Shown: positions 1-7,344, counted from the first letter of the stretch. The stretch: DNA of 8,190 nucleotides from Desulfobacterales bacterium (GCA_029940345.1 JAOZRC010000217.1:1-8190); one strand, 5' to 3'. Numbers and translations are program-made. The notes: generated by a model from the sequence alone, not told the origin.

Positions 1-166
1 TAAGAGCCTGTTTGAAAAGTCTTAAATCGGCTGCAAAAGCGTGAGAGCGGTTCTGATTTCCGCAAATTTCATGGCAATAGGCCGGCTATTCCCTTAAAAT
101 TTGTGAAAATCAGCCCTCGCTCTCAAACTTTTTCGCTTCGATCACGACTTTCCAAACAGGCTCTAA
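1..166. mobile_element. MITE-like foldback element
   Basis: The stretch is one long imperfect palindrome. The outer 19 bases at 3-21 (AGAGCCTGTTTGAAAAGTC) are matched, with one mismatch, by the reverse complement of 146-164. The pairing continues inward with mismatches and about one indel, so arms 3-69 and 97-164 can fold on each other. The tip is a short stem (AATAG at 76-80 with CTATT at 86-90). TAA occurs immediately outside both GAGCCTG/CAGGCTC ends (1-3 and 164-166), which fits a 3-bp target duplication, although the left flank is cut by the window edge. It has no coding capacity. A non-autonomous element mobilised in trans is the simplest reading. A long transcribed hairpin (terminator or processing site) is the alternative. 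The palindrome is directly visible; mobility is inferred. Confidence 0.75.
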
Positions 167-189
167 GGTTTAAAATTATAAAATAAGGT

Positions 190-621
190 TTGACCGGTAT
201 CAGAATAAAACAGCTACGTGAAAACAGTTTTGGGTGGTTAGTGCAAATGCTTGCCCGAAAAATAGACCTGATATTGGATGATGAACTCCGCTCCATTGGA
301 TTGAACAAAGGAATTTTTGCCACATTAATGATGCTCTCCGAACAGGAAGGCGTCAACCAGACAGAGCTGGGAAATGCCATCGGTATTCCGGGCTACGCCA
401 CAACCCGAAACCTGGACGCACTGGAAAAAAAGGGATTGGTAAAGCGTTGCCCGGATCCCAACAGCCGCCGTGCTCACCGGATTTATCTAACGAATGAGGG
501 TAAAACTGTAGCGAAAAAGCTGCCTCCCCTGATCCGGCAGGTTAATTCGAATTTTCTATCCGCGTTGGAGGAAAAAGAGAGACTTTTGCTAATCCAAACC
601 CTGAAAAAAGTGTTACATTGA
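190..621 (+). CDS. MarR-family transcriptional regulator
   Basis: This is a 143-residue protein of usual MarR length. It has an N-terminal dimerisation helix (about 13-36), then a winged helix-turn-helix: helices at about 40-50 and 56-80 (NQTELGNAIGIPGYATTRNL), then the wing DPNSRRAHRIYLT at about 89-101. A C-terminal helix (about 105-143) completes the dimer interface. Members bind palindromic operators as dimers and usually respond to small ligands; the ligand cannot be read here. The start is uncertain. TTG at 190 is the first possible start after an in-frame stop at 184-186, but the AAGG at 185-188 lies too close to serve it. ATG at 247 (residue 20) would cut into the first helix. The gene ends with two consecutive in-frame stops (TGATGA at 619-624). 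The foldback element ends 23 nt upstream, so the original promoter may be displaced. The PAS gene follows at 26 nt and is probably co-transcribed. Confidence 0.87.
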   Translation: MTGIRIKQLRENSFGWLVQMLARKIDLILDDELRSIGLNKGIFATLMMLSEQEGVNQTELGNAIGIPGYATTRNLDALEKKGLVKRCPDPNSRRAHRIYLTNEGKTVAKKLPPLIRQVNSNFLSALEEKERLLLIQTLKKVLH

Positions 622-636
622 TGAGCAATATTTAAT

Positions 637-650
637 AGGGGCCTAAAATA
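637..650 (+). promoter_or_regulatory. Shine-Dalgarno followed by an ATA at the start position
   Basis: AGGGG at 637-641 is followed, after six bases, by ATA TCT GAA AAA at 648 in frame with the PAS protein. The frame is closed by TAG at 636-638, so this is the only well-placed initiation site for the long form. ATA stands where an ATG would be expected. It could be a rare start codon, a start-codon mutation or a sequencing error. Confidence 0.45.
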
Positions 651-1121
651 TCTGAAAAAACTGATATTGAAGAATTAGAAACAAGTTTCACCAAAATTAA
701 ACATGAGTTATCCGAACTTAAACGTTCCAACGCTTCACTGGCGTCAGAGAAAAAAATGTTAGATGAGATCCTCGACGAACTTCCCAGCATCTTCTACAAT
801 TGGGACGATACATTCCAGCTAATCCGCCGCAATAAGAAGCATGATGAAATCACTGAATATGGTGAAGATGACATTGCTGACATGGACCCCATGGACTTCT
901 TCGATGCAGCCGAACATGCAAAAATTGCAGCTGCCGTGGATCAGGTGTTCACCCACGGGGAAACCACGGTTGAGGCAACTTTTGTCACCAAGAGCGGTAA
1001 AAGAATTCCTCATCTTTTTACGGCTGTACGGACTATAGTCAACGGGAATACCGTGCTCATGGGGTTTGGGGTTGATCTCAGCAAACAGAAAAAGACCGAA
1101 CAACATGTTTATTCGACATAG
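648..1121 (+). CDS. Coiled-coil/PAS-domain sensor-type protein
   Basis: From the ATA at 648 the product is 157 residues; from the first ATG (756) it is 121. Residues 1-45 of the long form are rich in E, K, L and S with coiled-coil spacing (IEELETSFTKIKHELSELKR). This is the usual linker before a PAS domain, so the long frame looks genuinely coding. The PAS domain covers about 46-150: LDELPSIFYNWDDTFQLIRRN at the start, a middle section around DFFDAAEH, and the last strands ending in MGFGVDLSKQKKTEQ, the typical PAS exit followed by a helix. No kinase, GGDEF or other output domain follows, and the protein stops a few residues after the PAS. It may be a stand-alone sensor or adaptor, or the remains of a longer signalling protein. 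The ligand is unknown. It lies 26 nt behind the MarR gene on the same strand, so a shared transcript and related function are plausible but inferred. Confidence 0.75.
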   Translation: MSEKTDIEELETSFTKIKHELSELKRSNASLASEKKMLDEILDELPSIFYNWDDTFQLIRRNKKHDEITEYGEDDIADMDPMDFFDAAEHAKIAAAVDQVFTHGETTVEATFVTKSGKRIPHLFTAVRTIVNGNTVLMGFGVDLSKQKKTEQHVYST

Positions 1122-1184
1122 GTATGCCTTAAAACAGTATTTTAAAGTGGAACAGACAGGCTAAATTAATACAATATCAGGTAG

Positions 1185-1203
1185 GTGTTGGAATTTTCAA
1201 CAC
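1185..1203 (+). terminator. Small hairpin after the PAS gene
   Basis: GTGTTG at 1185-1190 pairs perfectly with CAACAC at 1198-1203. A G-T and two A-T pairs can extend the stem inward. It lies 64 nt after the PAS stop codon, between converging units. It has no T-run, so an intrinsic terminator is only a weak possibility; it may be chance in AT-rich DNA. Confidence 0.25.
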
Positions 1204-1347
1204 AGTTTAACATACTAAAATATTAGAAATTAATTATATATTCTGAGTAGTAGTTTCTATTCGGAAGGGAAAATCAGATTATTTAGGTTGGTTATGCCCT
1301 CAGAAATCAGGGTGAAATTATGACGGTTTGACATTCTGTGAAAATCG

Positions 1348-1521
1348 GTGTTTAATCAATCATCGGAAGAAGCAGAGTTCATGGAATTTTCCGGTGAGCC
1401 GGCCGCTGTTATTCAATCAGATGAAAGTCCGGGGATATGCGCCGGTGATCACACGGTGTGGATTGAGGGCGAAGATGTTCATTTAAGAGGTTCCACCGGT
1501 AAAGCTTGCAGTTTTACCTGA
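1348..1521 (+). CDS. Doubtful small ORF, unknown function
   Basis: A GTG at 1348 (or ATG at 1381) opens a 57- (or 46-) residue frame that ends with TGA at 1519-1521. The peptide has a protein-like composition, for example GEPAAVIQSDESPGICAG followed by HTVWIEGEDVHLRG, with acidic and beta-strand-like stretches, rather than the arginine- or leucine-rich look of most chance frames. No good ribosome binding site precedes either start. I recognise no family. It could be a real small protein, a fragment of a lost gene, or chance. Confidence 0.25.
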   Translation: MFNQSSEEAEFMEFSGEPAAVIQSDESPGICAGDHTVWIEGEDVHLRGSTGKACSFT

Positions 1522-1578
1522 TCATGGGAATGTTAAGGCGTAGTTTTGTAACACATAGAATCTGGAATTCCTATTTTG

Positions 1579-1658
1579 CTATATCCTACGACGCAGGTTT
1601 TCAAGATCATGCATGCGCGCGCTCAGTTTATTTTCCAGATCGGGGAAATCGCAGGGGG
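1579..1658 (-). pseudogene. Out-of-frame C-terminus of the coiled-coil partner gene
   Basis: If one C is removed from the five-C run (plus-strand GGGGG at 1654-1658), the upstream gene reads on as CPCDFPDLENKLSARMHDLE and then NLRRRI, stopping at TAG (1579-1581). That tail is helical, charged and in keeping with the rest of the protein. The total length then becomes 143 codons including the stop. In the frame as given, translation instead ends early with the unlikely tail PLRFPRSGK. This points to a one-base insertion, a sequencing error or programmed slippage. Confidence 0.55.
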
Positions 1659-2008
1659 CATTTGCCAATTACGAATTCGCCTGTTTTGAGGACGGCATTA
1701 TAGTTGGGATGTTTGGGAATGGTGGCGTGTCTGAGGTAACGATCCATTGTTCGCGTCCTCATGTTGCCGAGATCATCCCCAGTTACCGCCCAAAGCTTGC
1801 TTTCATCGGTCAAATTCACTTTGGTTTTGCCGATGCATAGCTCCCAGTAACGCACGGTAGTATCCATCACGTCAAAAATGGCGTCCCGAATTTGTTCCTT
1901 GGCCAGTTTTATTTCTTCCTGTTCAATCTCCCTTTGGATGGCTTTGATTTGCCGAATTTTTGCGAGTTTTGATTCACCTTCCTGGATGGCCAGGTCCAAA
2001 GCTTGCAC
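1628..2008 (-). CDS. Coiled-coil partner protein of the ATPase, frameshifted near its end
   Basis: This is a 126-residue product, about 142 residues if the frameshift described at 1579-1658 is repaired. It starts with GTG at 2008, with AAAGG just upstream, and only 10 nt separate it from the stop of the ATPase gene, so the two are translationally linked. Residues about 5-50 form a long charged helix (IREIEQEE-type K/E/I repeats). Then comes a compact part with YWELCIGKTKVNLTDESKLW and RTRTMDRYLRHATIPKHPNY, where basic and aromatic residues might contact nucleic acid or the ATPase. No enzyme motif or membrane segment is seen. I do not recognise a named family. Its function is presumably tied to the ATPase/nuclease-like protein encoded just before it, which is inferred from the gene order alone. 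Confidence 0.65.
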   Translation of the reverse strand: MQALDLAIQEGESKLAKIRQIKAIQREIEQEEIKLAKEQIRDAIFDVMDTTVRYWELCIGKTKVNLTDESKLWAVTGDDLGNMRTRTMDRYLRHATIPKHPNYNAVLKTGEFVIGKCPLRFPRSGK

Positions 2009-2018
2009 GCCTTTCGCC

Positions 2019-3407
2019 TCACTGAACGTCCCAACTATCCATATCCGCCGTCAGCACTCCGTTTTCGTGCAACATTTTTTCAACAGGAGCGTCAAATCCT
2101 TTGGCGCTGATATAAACCGGACAGATAAACTGAATTGTTTTACCTTCTTGCATAACCTGCTGTTTAAACAGCTTCGTTTTGGTGATAAAGGCTTTAACCT
2201 CAATCATGGTCGGCGGATATTGTTCATCCCGGTTTTTTATCTCGGCGATAAGCGCCCAATAGGAATCGCTGTCGGCCCCTTCGGCCACAATGTCCAACTC
2301 TCTGACACCGGTGTCTGGCAATCGGATATAATAGCTGCGCCACACCGTATCAAATTTGCTTTGCTTTAAGAAACTGGCCATATCAGTGGCAAATTCGGCA
2401 ATCTGAGGGGTTAAAAATGGCCGCAGACGCTGTTTGAGATTCCGCAAGGTTGCGCCTTTTTGGCTGATGCGGTTCAATTCCCGATGGATAACGAATTCGA
2501 GCATTCGGCCTTTGAGTTCGTTCAATGCGCCTTGGAGGGATTTGTTATGATCCTCAAGCGCTTTGATTCGGGCGGCAAGTTCTGCTGTGATATCCGGGTG
2601 GGTGCGATAGATTTCCTCTTCATACCGCTCACGAAAGATCAAGTCCAAAATGTCATCAGGGATGCCGCTATACCGGAAATCATTGCTCCCTTTGGTGATC
2701 AGATCTCCATAAACCAGCGTTCGCAAGCGATGTTCAAGCTCCCTGTCACTTAACGCGCCGTTGAGATGGTTGCCGATCTCTTCGCGGGTGCATTCTTTGT
2801 GCCGTTCTCGCGAAAGAAATAAAAGAATCTGTTTGGCGTACTTGTCATTGACTTCCTTAATGGTTGTGTCGATGTATTCTGACCAGGTTCGGGATAATTC
2901 GCCTCTCCTGTCAGCAGCTTCATAAGTTAATGTTCTGATAACCCCATCAACGGTTTGCAAATCCTTTGCCTGATAATCACTTCGGAAAATAGCGGCGATA
3001 TAAAAAGGATCGCTTTGTGCCAGCACATTTATTGCAAGGGCAATTTCTTCTGAAATTGACACATTATAATAATCCGCATATTTATGAACGGCTTCAATGC
3101 CTTCGTTAAAAGTAAGCTTGGATAATAATTCAGTATATTTAAGCCTTCCGCCTTTAAACATATCGAACATCATGCGCGACATCCACCCGATATAACTCCC
3201 GGCTACAAGCATAGGCGCTGTTTTGGATTCAACAAGGCCGTGATATGCGCCGGGAAGTGTGCTATGAACATTTTCACACGCTTTATCACGAAAAATATGT
3301 TTGGTCATAAACTGGATTTCATCAATCATTACCATGAAAAAATGACCTTCACTTGCAAACCGGGCCGGCGCGCCAATAGTACGAAGTTTTATTGCCAAAG
3401 CCTTAAA
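2019..3407 (-). pseudogene. 5'-truncated ATPase with PD-(D/E)XK-like C-terminal domain
   Basis: Family-like sequence begins at the ftsK stop codon (FKALAIKLRTIG, from 3407) and runs to TGA at 2019-2021. The first ATG, at 3335, would give 438 residues. Counting from that ATG: Walker B-like MVMIDEIQ at 1-8; a sensor-type VAGSYIGW at about 44-51; a winged-helix region at about 165-235 (AKQILLFLSRERHKECTREE); a coiled coil at about 251-290; and a nuclease-like fold with ELDIVAEG (Asp338) and AEIKNR (Glu365, Lys367), the D...ExK pattern of PD-(D/E)XK proteins such as the DUF234 part of archaeal-type ATPases. The P-loop (Walker A) half is absent. The same frame can be followed upstream to 3515, but that part is ftsK read out of frame. 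ATP hydrolysis is therefore unlikely. The winged-helix and nuclease-like parts could still be made from ATG 3335 (GAAGG lies 10 nt upstream). The original role is unknown; defence or mobile-element biology is possible. Confidence 0.7.
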
Positions 3408-5616
3408 TTGTCTTGATGCGAACCAAAACCTCTCGCGGTTTAACGCCCTCCGACGGCCCCACCACGCCCTCTGCTTCCATCGCTTCCATGATGCGAACGG
3501 CGCGTTTGTAGCCAATTCTGAAATGACGCTGAATCGTGGAAACAGTCACCCGCCGCTTTTTGGTGACAAATGCCACCGCATCATCATAGCGTGCGTCATA
3601 ATCAGTTGTTGACCTTTTTTTTGGGGATTTTTTATCAGTTTTTTTAGATGGCGCTGTCTGGGTGATGGCCATATCGTAATGCGGCTGTCCCTGGTTTTTG
3701 AGAAATACGATCAGTCGATCAATCTCCTTATCAGATATATAGGCGCCGTGGATACGTTGCAATTTGGCTGTTCCAGGCGGAAGGAAAAGCATATCGCCAT
3801 CACCCAGCAGTGTTTCGGCACCATTGCCGTCAATGATGGTTCTTGAATCAATGCGTGATGAAACCTGGAAAGAGAGCCGGGTGGGGAAATTTGCTTTGAT
3901 GAGTCCGGTGAGAACATCCACGGAAGGCCTCTGGGTGGCAAGGATCAAATGAATTCCAGCAGCACGCGCCATCTGTGCCAGGCGGGTCAAAGAGACTTCC
4001 ACATCCCGGGATGCCACCATCATCAAATCCGCCAATTCATCAATGACAATCACAATAAACGGCTCTTTCGCCGGCGTCACACCATCCGCATTTGTCTTTC
4101 TCATATCGACATATTGGTTATATTGCATCAAATTACGCGCTTTTAATTGAGCCAACAGATCGTAACGGCGTTCCATTTCATTCACTGCCCAAAAAAGAGC
4201 GTTTGTGGCTTTATCCGCCTCCGTAACAACGGGTGTGATCAGATGGGGGATACCGTCATACATGGAAAATTCAATCCGCTTGGGGTCCACCATGAGCAAT
4301 TTCATATCATCAGGAGATGATTTATATAACAAACTGCAAATCATGCTGTTTAATCCCACGCTTTTGCCTGTCCCGGTGGCACCGGCAATTAACAAGTGCG
4401 GCATTTTATCCAAGGCCGCCACCACGGTGCGGCCTACAATATTTTTTCCCAGGCAGATCGTCAGGGGCGAAGGTGATTTTTTAAACGCTTGGGAAGAGAC
4501 GACATCTTTAAAATTCACCAATTGACGATTGGTATTGGGAATTTCAATGCCCACCGCCGCTTTTCCCGGGATCGGAGCCACAATACGAATACTGGCAGCG
4601 CGCATCGCCAGTGCCAAATCATCGCCAAGATTCACAATTTTGTTAATTTTAACACCCGCGGCGGGTTGATATTCAAATGTCGTGATGACCGGGCCGGAAT
4701 TGGCTGCGACCACCCGCCCGTTGACGTTAAAATCATTCAATTTCTGCTCAAGCTGTTTGGAATAAAGTTGTAATTGTTGATTGTTCACCTTTTTAGACGA
4801 TTTATCAGCATTTGTCAGAAAATCGGCGCTCGGCAGTTGAAAGCCTGATTTAGACAAACTGGTCGCTTGGGTTGAAACCGGTGCAATTTTTTGGGGAGCC
4901 TTGGCAGGAACTATTTTAAACTGAGGCGCTTTTATTTCTTCAATATTTTCATGCGGATTCGGATGATAGACGCGGTCTTGTTTTTTCAGGCGCAATTTCT
5001 TAGGCAAGAGACGTTTTTGCTTTAATGGACGTTGCGGCCTGTTGTGTTTCCATTTTTCCCAAAGCTGAACGCTTTTTTGAAAAGATAGGGCGAAAAAGTG
5101 CGTCCATTGCCCTATAAACCGGCTCAGGGAAAATCCGGTGCCCATGATAAATCCGATAAGCCATGCAAGAATCAGGATGATCAACGCGCCGGTGGTGTTG
5201 GTGTATTTCTCGAGAAAAAGTTGTATCAAAATACCGACAATGCCGCCAGCCGAGTATGACCGCCCCCAAATAACCAGTTCGGTTGCCGGCACCAGGCGCA
5301 AGCCGAACAATCCCCCCGTTGTGACAACCAGGATAATTCCACCGATGATGGTCAACGCAATCGTCTGTTTGGAGCGTTTGCTCCAAAAATGGATAGTCAC
5401 CAGGACAAGCAGGAGAGGCGTCCAGAAGGCCCCGACGCCAAAAAAACCGATCAACATCCCGGAAAAATAGGCGCCCACAATACCAAACCGGTTATGTACA
5501 TGGCTTATATCAGTGGCATTATGAACGGACTGGTCGTCCGGATGAAATGTCAACAGGCTGATCAGCGTAAAAATAATGAGAAATAATAAAATAAGGCCGA
5601 TGATTTCTTTGCGCAT
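3403..5616 (-). CDS. ftsK: DNA translocase FtsK
   Basis: This 737-residue, apparently complete FtsK/SpoIIIE protein anchors at the septum and pumps chromosomal DNA during division, and in many bacteria activates XerCD recombination at dif. The N-terminus has about four to five membrane helices (about 6-24, 48-79, 84-106, 122-165). A short basic/proline-containing linker follows (about 185-280), much shorter than in E. coli FtsK. The alpha/beta motor has Walker A GATGTGKS at 412-419, Walker B IVIVIDEL at 521-528 and the ATQRPSVDVLTGLIKANFP signature at about 560-578. The gamma winged helix, which reads KOPS-type sequences in the family, lies at 672-737 (VSTIQRHFRIGYKRAVRIME). The ATG at 5616 is supported by the typical MRKEIIGLILL opening, though no strong Shine-Dalgarno precedes it. 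It starts 54 nt after the rnj stop and is probably co-transcribed with rnj. Its last codons and stop abut the truncated ATPase remnant, but its own C-terminus looks normal. Confidence 0.96.
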   Translation of the reverse strand: MRKEIIGLILLFLIIFTLISLLTFHPDDQSVHNATDISHVHNRFGIVGAYFSGMLIGFFGVGAFWTPLLLVLVTIHFWSKRSKQTIALTIIGGIILVVTTGGLFGLRLVPATELVIWGRSYSAGGIVGILIQLFLEKYTNTTGALIILILAWLIGFIMGTGFSLSRFIGQWTHFFALSFQKSVQLWEKWKHNRPQRPLKQKRLLPKKLRLKKQDRVYHPNPHENIEEIKAPQFKIVPAKAPQKIAPVSTQATSLSKSGFQLPSADFLTNADKSSKKVNNQQLQLYSKQLEQKLNDFNVNGRVVAANSGPVITTFEYQPAAGVKINKIVNLGDDLALAMRAASIRIVAPIPGKAAVGIEIPNTNRQLVNFKDVVSSQAFKKSPSPLTICLGKNIVGRTVVAALDKMPHLLIAGATGTGKSVGLNSMICSLLYKSSPDDMKLLMVDPKRIEFSMYDGIPHLITPVVTEADKATNALFWAVNEMERRYDLLAQLKARNLMQYNQYVDMRKTNADGVTPAKEPFIVIVIDELADLMMVASRDVEVSLTRLAQMARAAGIHLILATQRPSVDVLTGLIKANFPTRLSFQVSSRIDSRTIIDGNGAETLLGDGDMLFLPPGTAKLQRIHGAYISDKEIDRLIVFLKNQGQPHYDMAITQTAPSKKTDKKSPKKRSTTDYDARYDDAVAFVTKKRRVTVSTIQRHFRIGYKRAVRIMEAMEAEGVVGPSEGVKPREVLVRIKTI

Positions 5617-5618
5617 AG

Positions 5619-5666
5619 CAGGTGTCAGTGTTCAGTATTCGATGTTGGATGTTAGCATCACACCTG
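5619..5666. repeat. Inverted 7-mer flanking the rnj-ftsK spacer
   Basis: CAGGTGT at 5619-5625 and ACACCTG at 5660-5666 are perfect inverted copies with a 34-base loop. Inside lies a tandem near-repeat, GATGTTG GATGTTA (5641-5654). The unit fills the spacer between the rnj stop and the ftsK start and leaves no room for a normal ftsK ribosome binding site. It may be a remnant of a small intergenic repeat, or chance. It is too weak to call a terminator. Confidence 0.3.
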
Positions 5667-5670
5667 ATAG

Positions 5671-7338
5671 TCAAACTTCAATAATAAAAGGGAGGATAAT
5701 GGGATAGCGACGGATCGTAAACTTAAAATATTGCCTGAGCGCTTTTTGTACTTTTAAGCGGATCAGGCTGATGCGGTCCGGTGTGTCAGCGCCAATCTCT
5801 TCTACAATTTCAAGAATAACGCATTTAGCGTCTTCAAGCAGATGACCGGTTTCTCCGGCAAACACAAACCCGCGCGAATCAATTTTGGGACCGAAGATAA
5901 TATACCCGGTTTCTTCATCAATCGCCATATTCACAGCCACCAGACCATCTTCGGATAAATGACGCCGTTCTTTCAAAATGCTGCGTCCCACATCTCCAAC
6001 CCCCTTGCCATCAATTAACACCCTTGCGGTGTCAACCCGGTTATTGTCAATCCGACCGACTGTTTCCCCACCGTCGGCCTCAAAGCAAATCATCTGACCA
6101 TTTTCGATTTGTAAGATATGATCTTCGGGGATGCCTGTTTCCATGGCCAAACGGGAATGCAAAACCAGATGCCGGTATTCGCCGTGAATGGGAATAAAAT
6201 ATTTGGGATCAGTCAAATTGATCATCAATTTCAGTTCTTCACGAAACGCATGGCCGGATACATGAATCGCGGATATTTTTTCATAGATCACATCAGCGCC
6301 CCGTCGATACAGATTATTGATAATCCTGGCAATCGCCTTTTCATTACCCGGAATGAACTTGGAAGACAGGATAACCGTGTCGTTTTTCCTGATTTTGATC
6401 TGTTTGTGAAAACCGGTGGACATACGCGCCAAAGCGGCCATGGGCTCCCCTTGACTGCCCGTTGTGATAATAACGATTTTGTCGTCAGGGAAATCATTAA
6501 TCTGACGAATATCGATTTCCATGCCTTCGGGTACGTGAATAAAGCCAAGCTCCATGGCAATAGCGACATTGGTTTCGATACTGCGGCCATTAAAAAGCAC
6601 TTTGCGGCCTGAGGCGTAGGCAATATCGATAATTTGCTGGATACGCGTAATAGCGGATGCGAACAACGCGATGATAATCCGGCCATGACTTTCCAATATG
6701 ATTTTATTGAGAGCGGCACCGACCTTTTGATCGGAAATTGTGTAGCCCTCTTTTTCCACATTGGTGGAATCGGATAGCAGCGCCAGAACCCCTTTTTGTC
6801 CGTACCAGGCGAACCGGCTGACATCGGTTTTAACACCGTCAACAGGGGCGGGATTAATTTTAAAATCACCGGTGTGTATGATAGCACCCAGTGGTGTTTG
6901 TAAAGCAATTCCGATCCCGTCAACAATGCTGTGGCTCACCCGGATAAATTCCAATTCAAACGAATCAAGCGTCATCTTTTGGCCGGGTCTGATCGTATTA
7001 AGCACGGTGTTGTCCAGCAGACCATGTTCCTCAAGTTTATTACTGACAATCGCTAAGGTAAATGCGGTTCCGAATATTGGCACGTTTACTTCACGGAGCA
7101 AATAGGGCAAAGCGCCGATATGGTCTTCATGAGCGTGAGTCAGCACAATACCGGATACTTTCTGCCGGTTTTGTCGGATGTACGCCATATCCGGGATAAC
7201 ATAATCAACGCCTAACATATAGGCCTCAGGAAACATCAGACCGGCATCCACAATTAAGACAGATTCATCATATTCAAAAACTGTCATATTGAGCCCGATT
7301 TCACCCAACCCACCTAAAGGGATAATTTTCAATTGCAA
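5671..7338 (-). CDS. rnj: Ribonuclease J
   Basis: This 555-residue cytoplasmic metallo-beta-lactamase/beta-CASP ribonuclease combines 5'-to-3' exonuclease and endonuclease activity in mRNA decay and RNA maturation. Numbered from the TTG at 7338, the motifs are: LGGLGEIGLNM near the N-terminus; the zinc-binding HAHEDH at 68-73; a histidine in VSHSIVD at 136; TGDFK at 156-160; the beta-CASP signature GSQGEP at 294-299; HVSGH at 359-363; and IHGEYRHL at 384-391. A C-terminal dimerisation domain ends in RRYPIILPFIIEV, as usual for the family. The frame can be extended upstream to a TTG at 7389, but the extra 17 residues are translated from an intergenic palindrome. AGAGGA at 7345-7350, six bases before TTG 7338, decides the start. 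It lies 133 nt after plsC and 54 nt before ftsK, all in the same direction. Confidence 0.95.
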   Translation of the reverse strand: MQLKIIPLGGLGEIGLNMTVFEYDESVLIVDAGLMFPEAYMLGVDYVIPDMAYIRQNRQKVSGIVLTHAHEDHIGALPYLLREVNVPIFGTAFTLAIVSNKLEEHGLLDNTVLNTIRPGQKMTLDSFELEFIRVSHSIVDGIGIALQTPLGAIIHTGDFKINPAPVDGVKTDVSRFAWYGQKGVLALLSDSTNVEKEGYTISDQKVGAALNKIILESHGRIIIALFASAITRIQQIIDIAYASGRKVLFNGRSIETNVAIAMELGFIHVPEGMEIDIRQINDFPDDKIVIITTGSQGEPMAALARMSTGFHKQIKIRKNDTVILSSKFIPGNEKAIARIINNLYRRGADVIYEKISAIHVSGHAFREELKLMINLTDPKYFIPIHGEYRHLVLHSRLAMETGIPEDHILQIENGQMICFEADGGETVGRIDNNRVDTARVLIDGKGVGDVGRSILKERRHLSEDGLVAVNMAIDEETGYIIFGPKIDSRGFVFAGETGHLLEDAKCVILEIVEEIGADTPDRISLIRLKVQKALRQYFKFTIRRYPIILPFIIEV

Positions 7339-7344
7339 TTTTAG

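Larger units (their letters stand above)
1122..1578. other. Intergenic stretch without a convincing gene
   Basis: This 457-nt stretch separates the rightward MarR/PAS pair from the leftward ATPase module, so both transcription units converge here. The first 230 bases are AT-rich and hold one small hairpin (1185-1203). The second half is more balanced and contains a doubtful ORF at 1348-1521. I see no tRNA, CRISPR, insertion-sequence end or strong T-run terminator on either strand. It may contain remnants of genes lost in the rearrangements that affected the neighbouring module. Confidence 0.6.

Noticed and set aside
123..380. 85-residue minus-strand frame across the foldback element and the MarR start
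   Set aside because: It crosses the palindrome and lies antisense to the MarR gene; it has no motif and no ribosome binding site of note.
1298..1316. Possible hairpin CCCT...AGGG near 1300
   Set aside because: Only four base pairs match before mismatches, with no T-run; this is expected by chance.
1878..2369. 163-residue plus-strand frame opposite the ATPase module
   Set aside because: It is antisense to two better frames with domain features, rich in cysteine, phenylalanine and histidine, and has no recognisable motif.
3408..3515. N-terminal extension of the ATPase ORF (starting at an ATG at 3515)
   Set aside because: This part is antisense-free but out-of-frame translation of the ftsK gamma domain. 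Its tryptophan/arginine-rich composition has no family resemblance, so I do not treat it as the real start.
5000..5386. 128-residue minus-strand frame inside ftsK
   Set aside because: It is a frame-shadow of the FtsK membrane region and linker, which reads as a typical intact protein in the other frame.
6288..6926. 212-residue minus-strand frame inside rnj
   Set aside because: Out-of-frame shadow of RNase J. It has proline/serine-rich, low-information sequence, and the rnj frame carries every catalytic motif through this segment.
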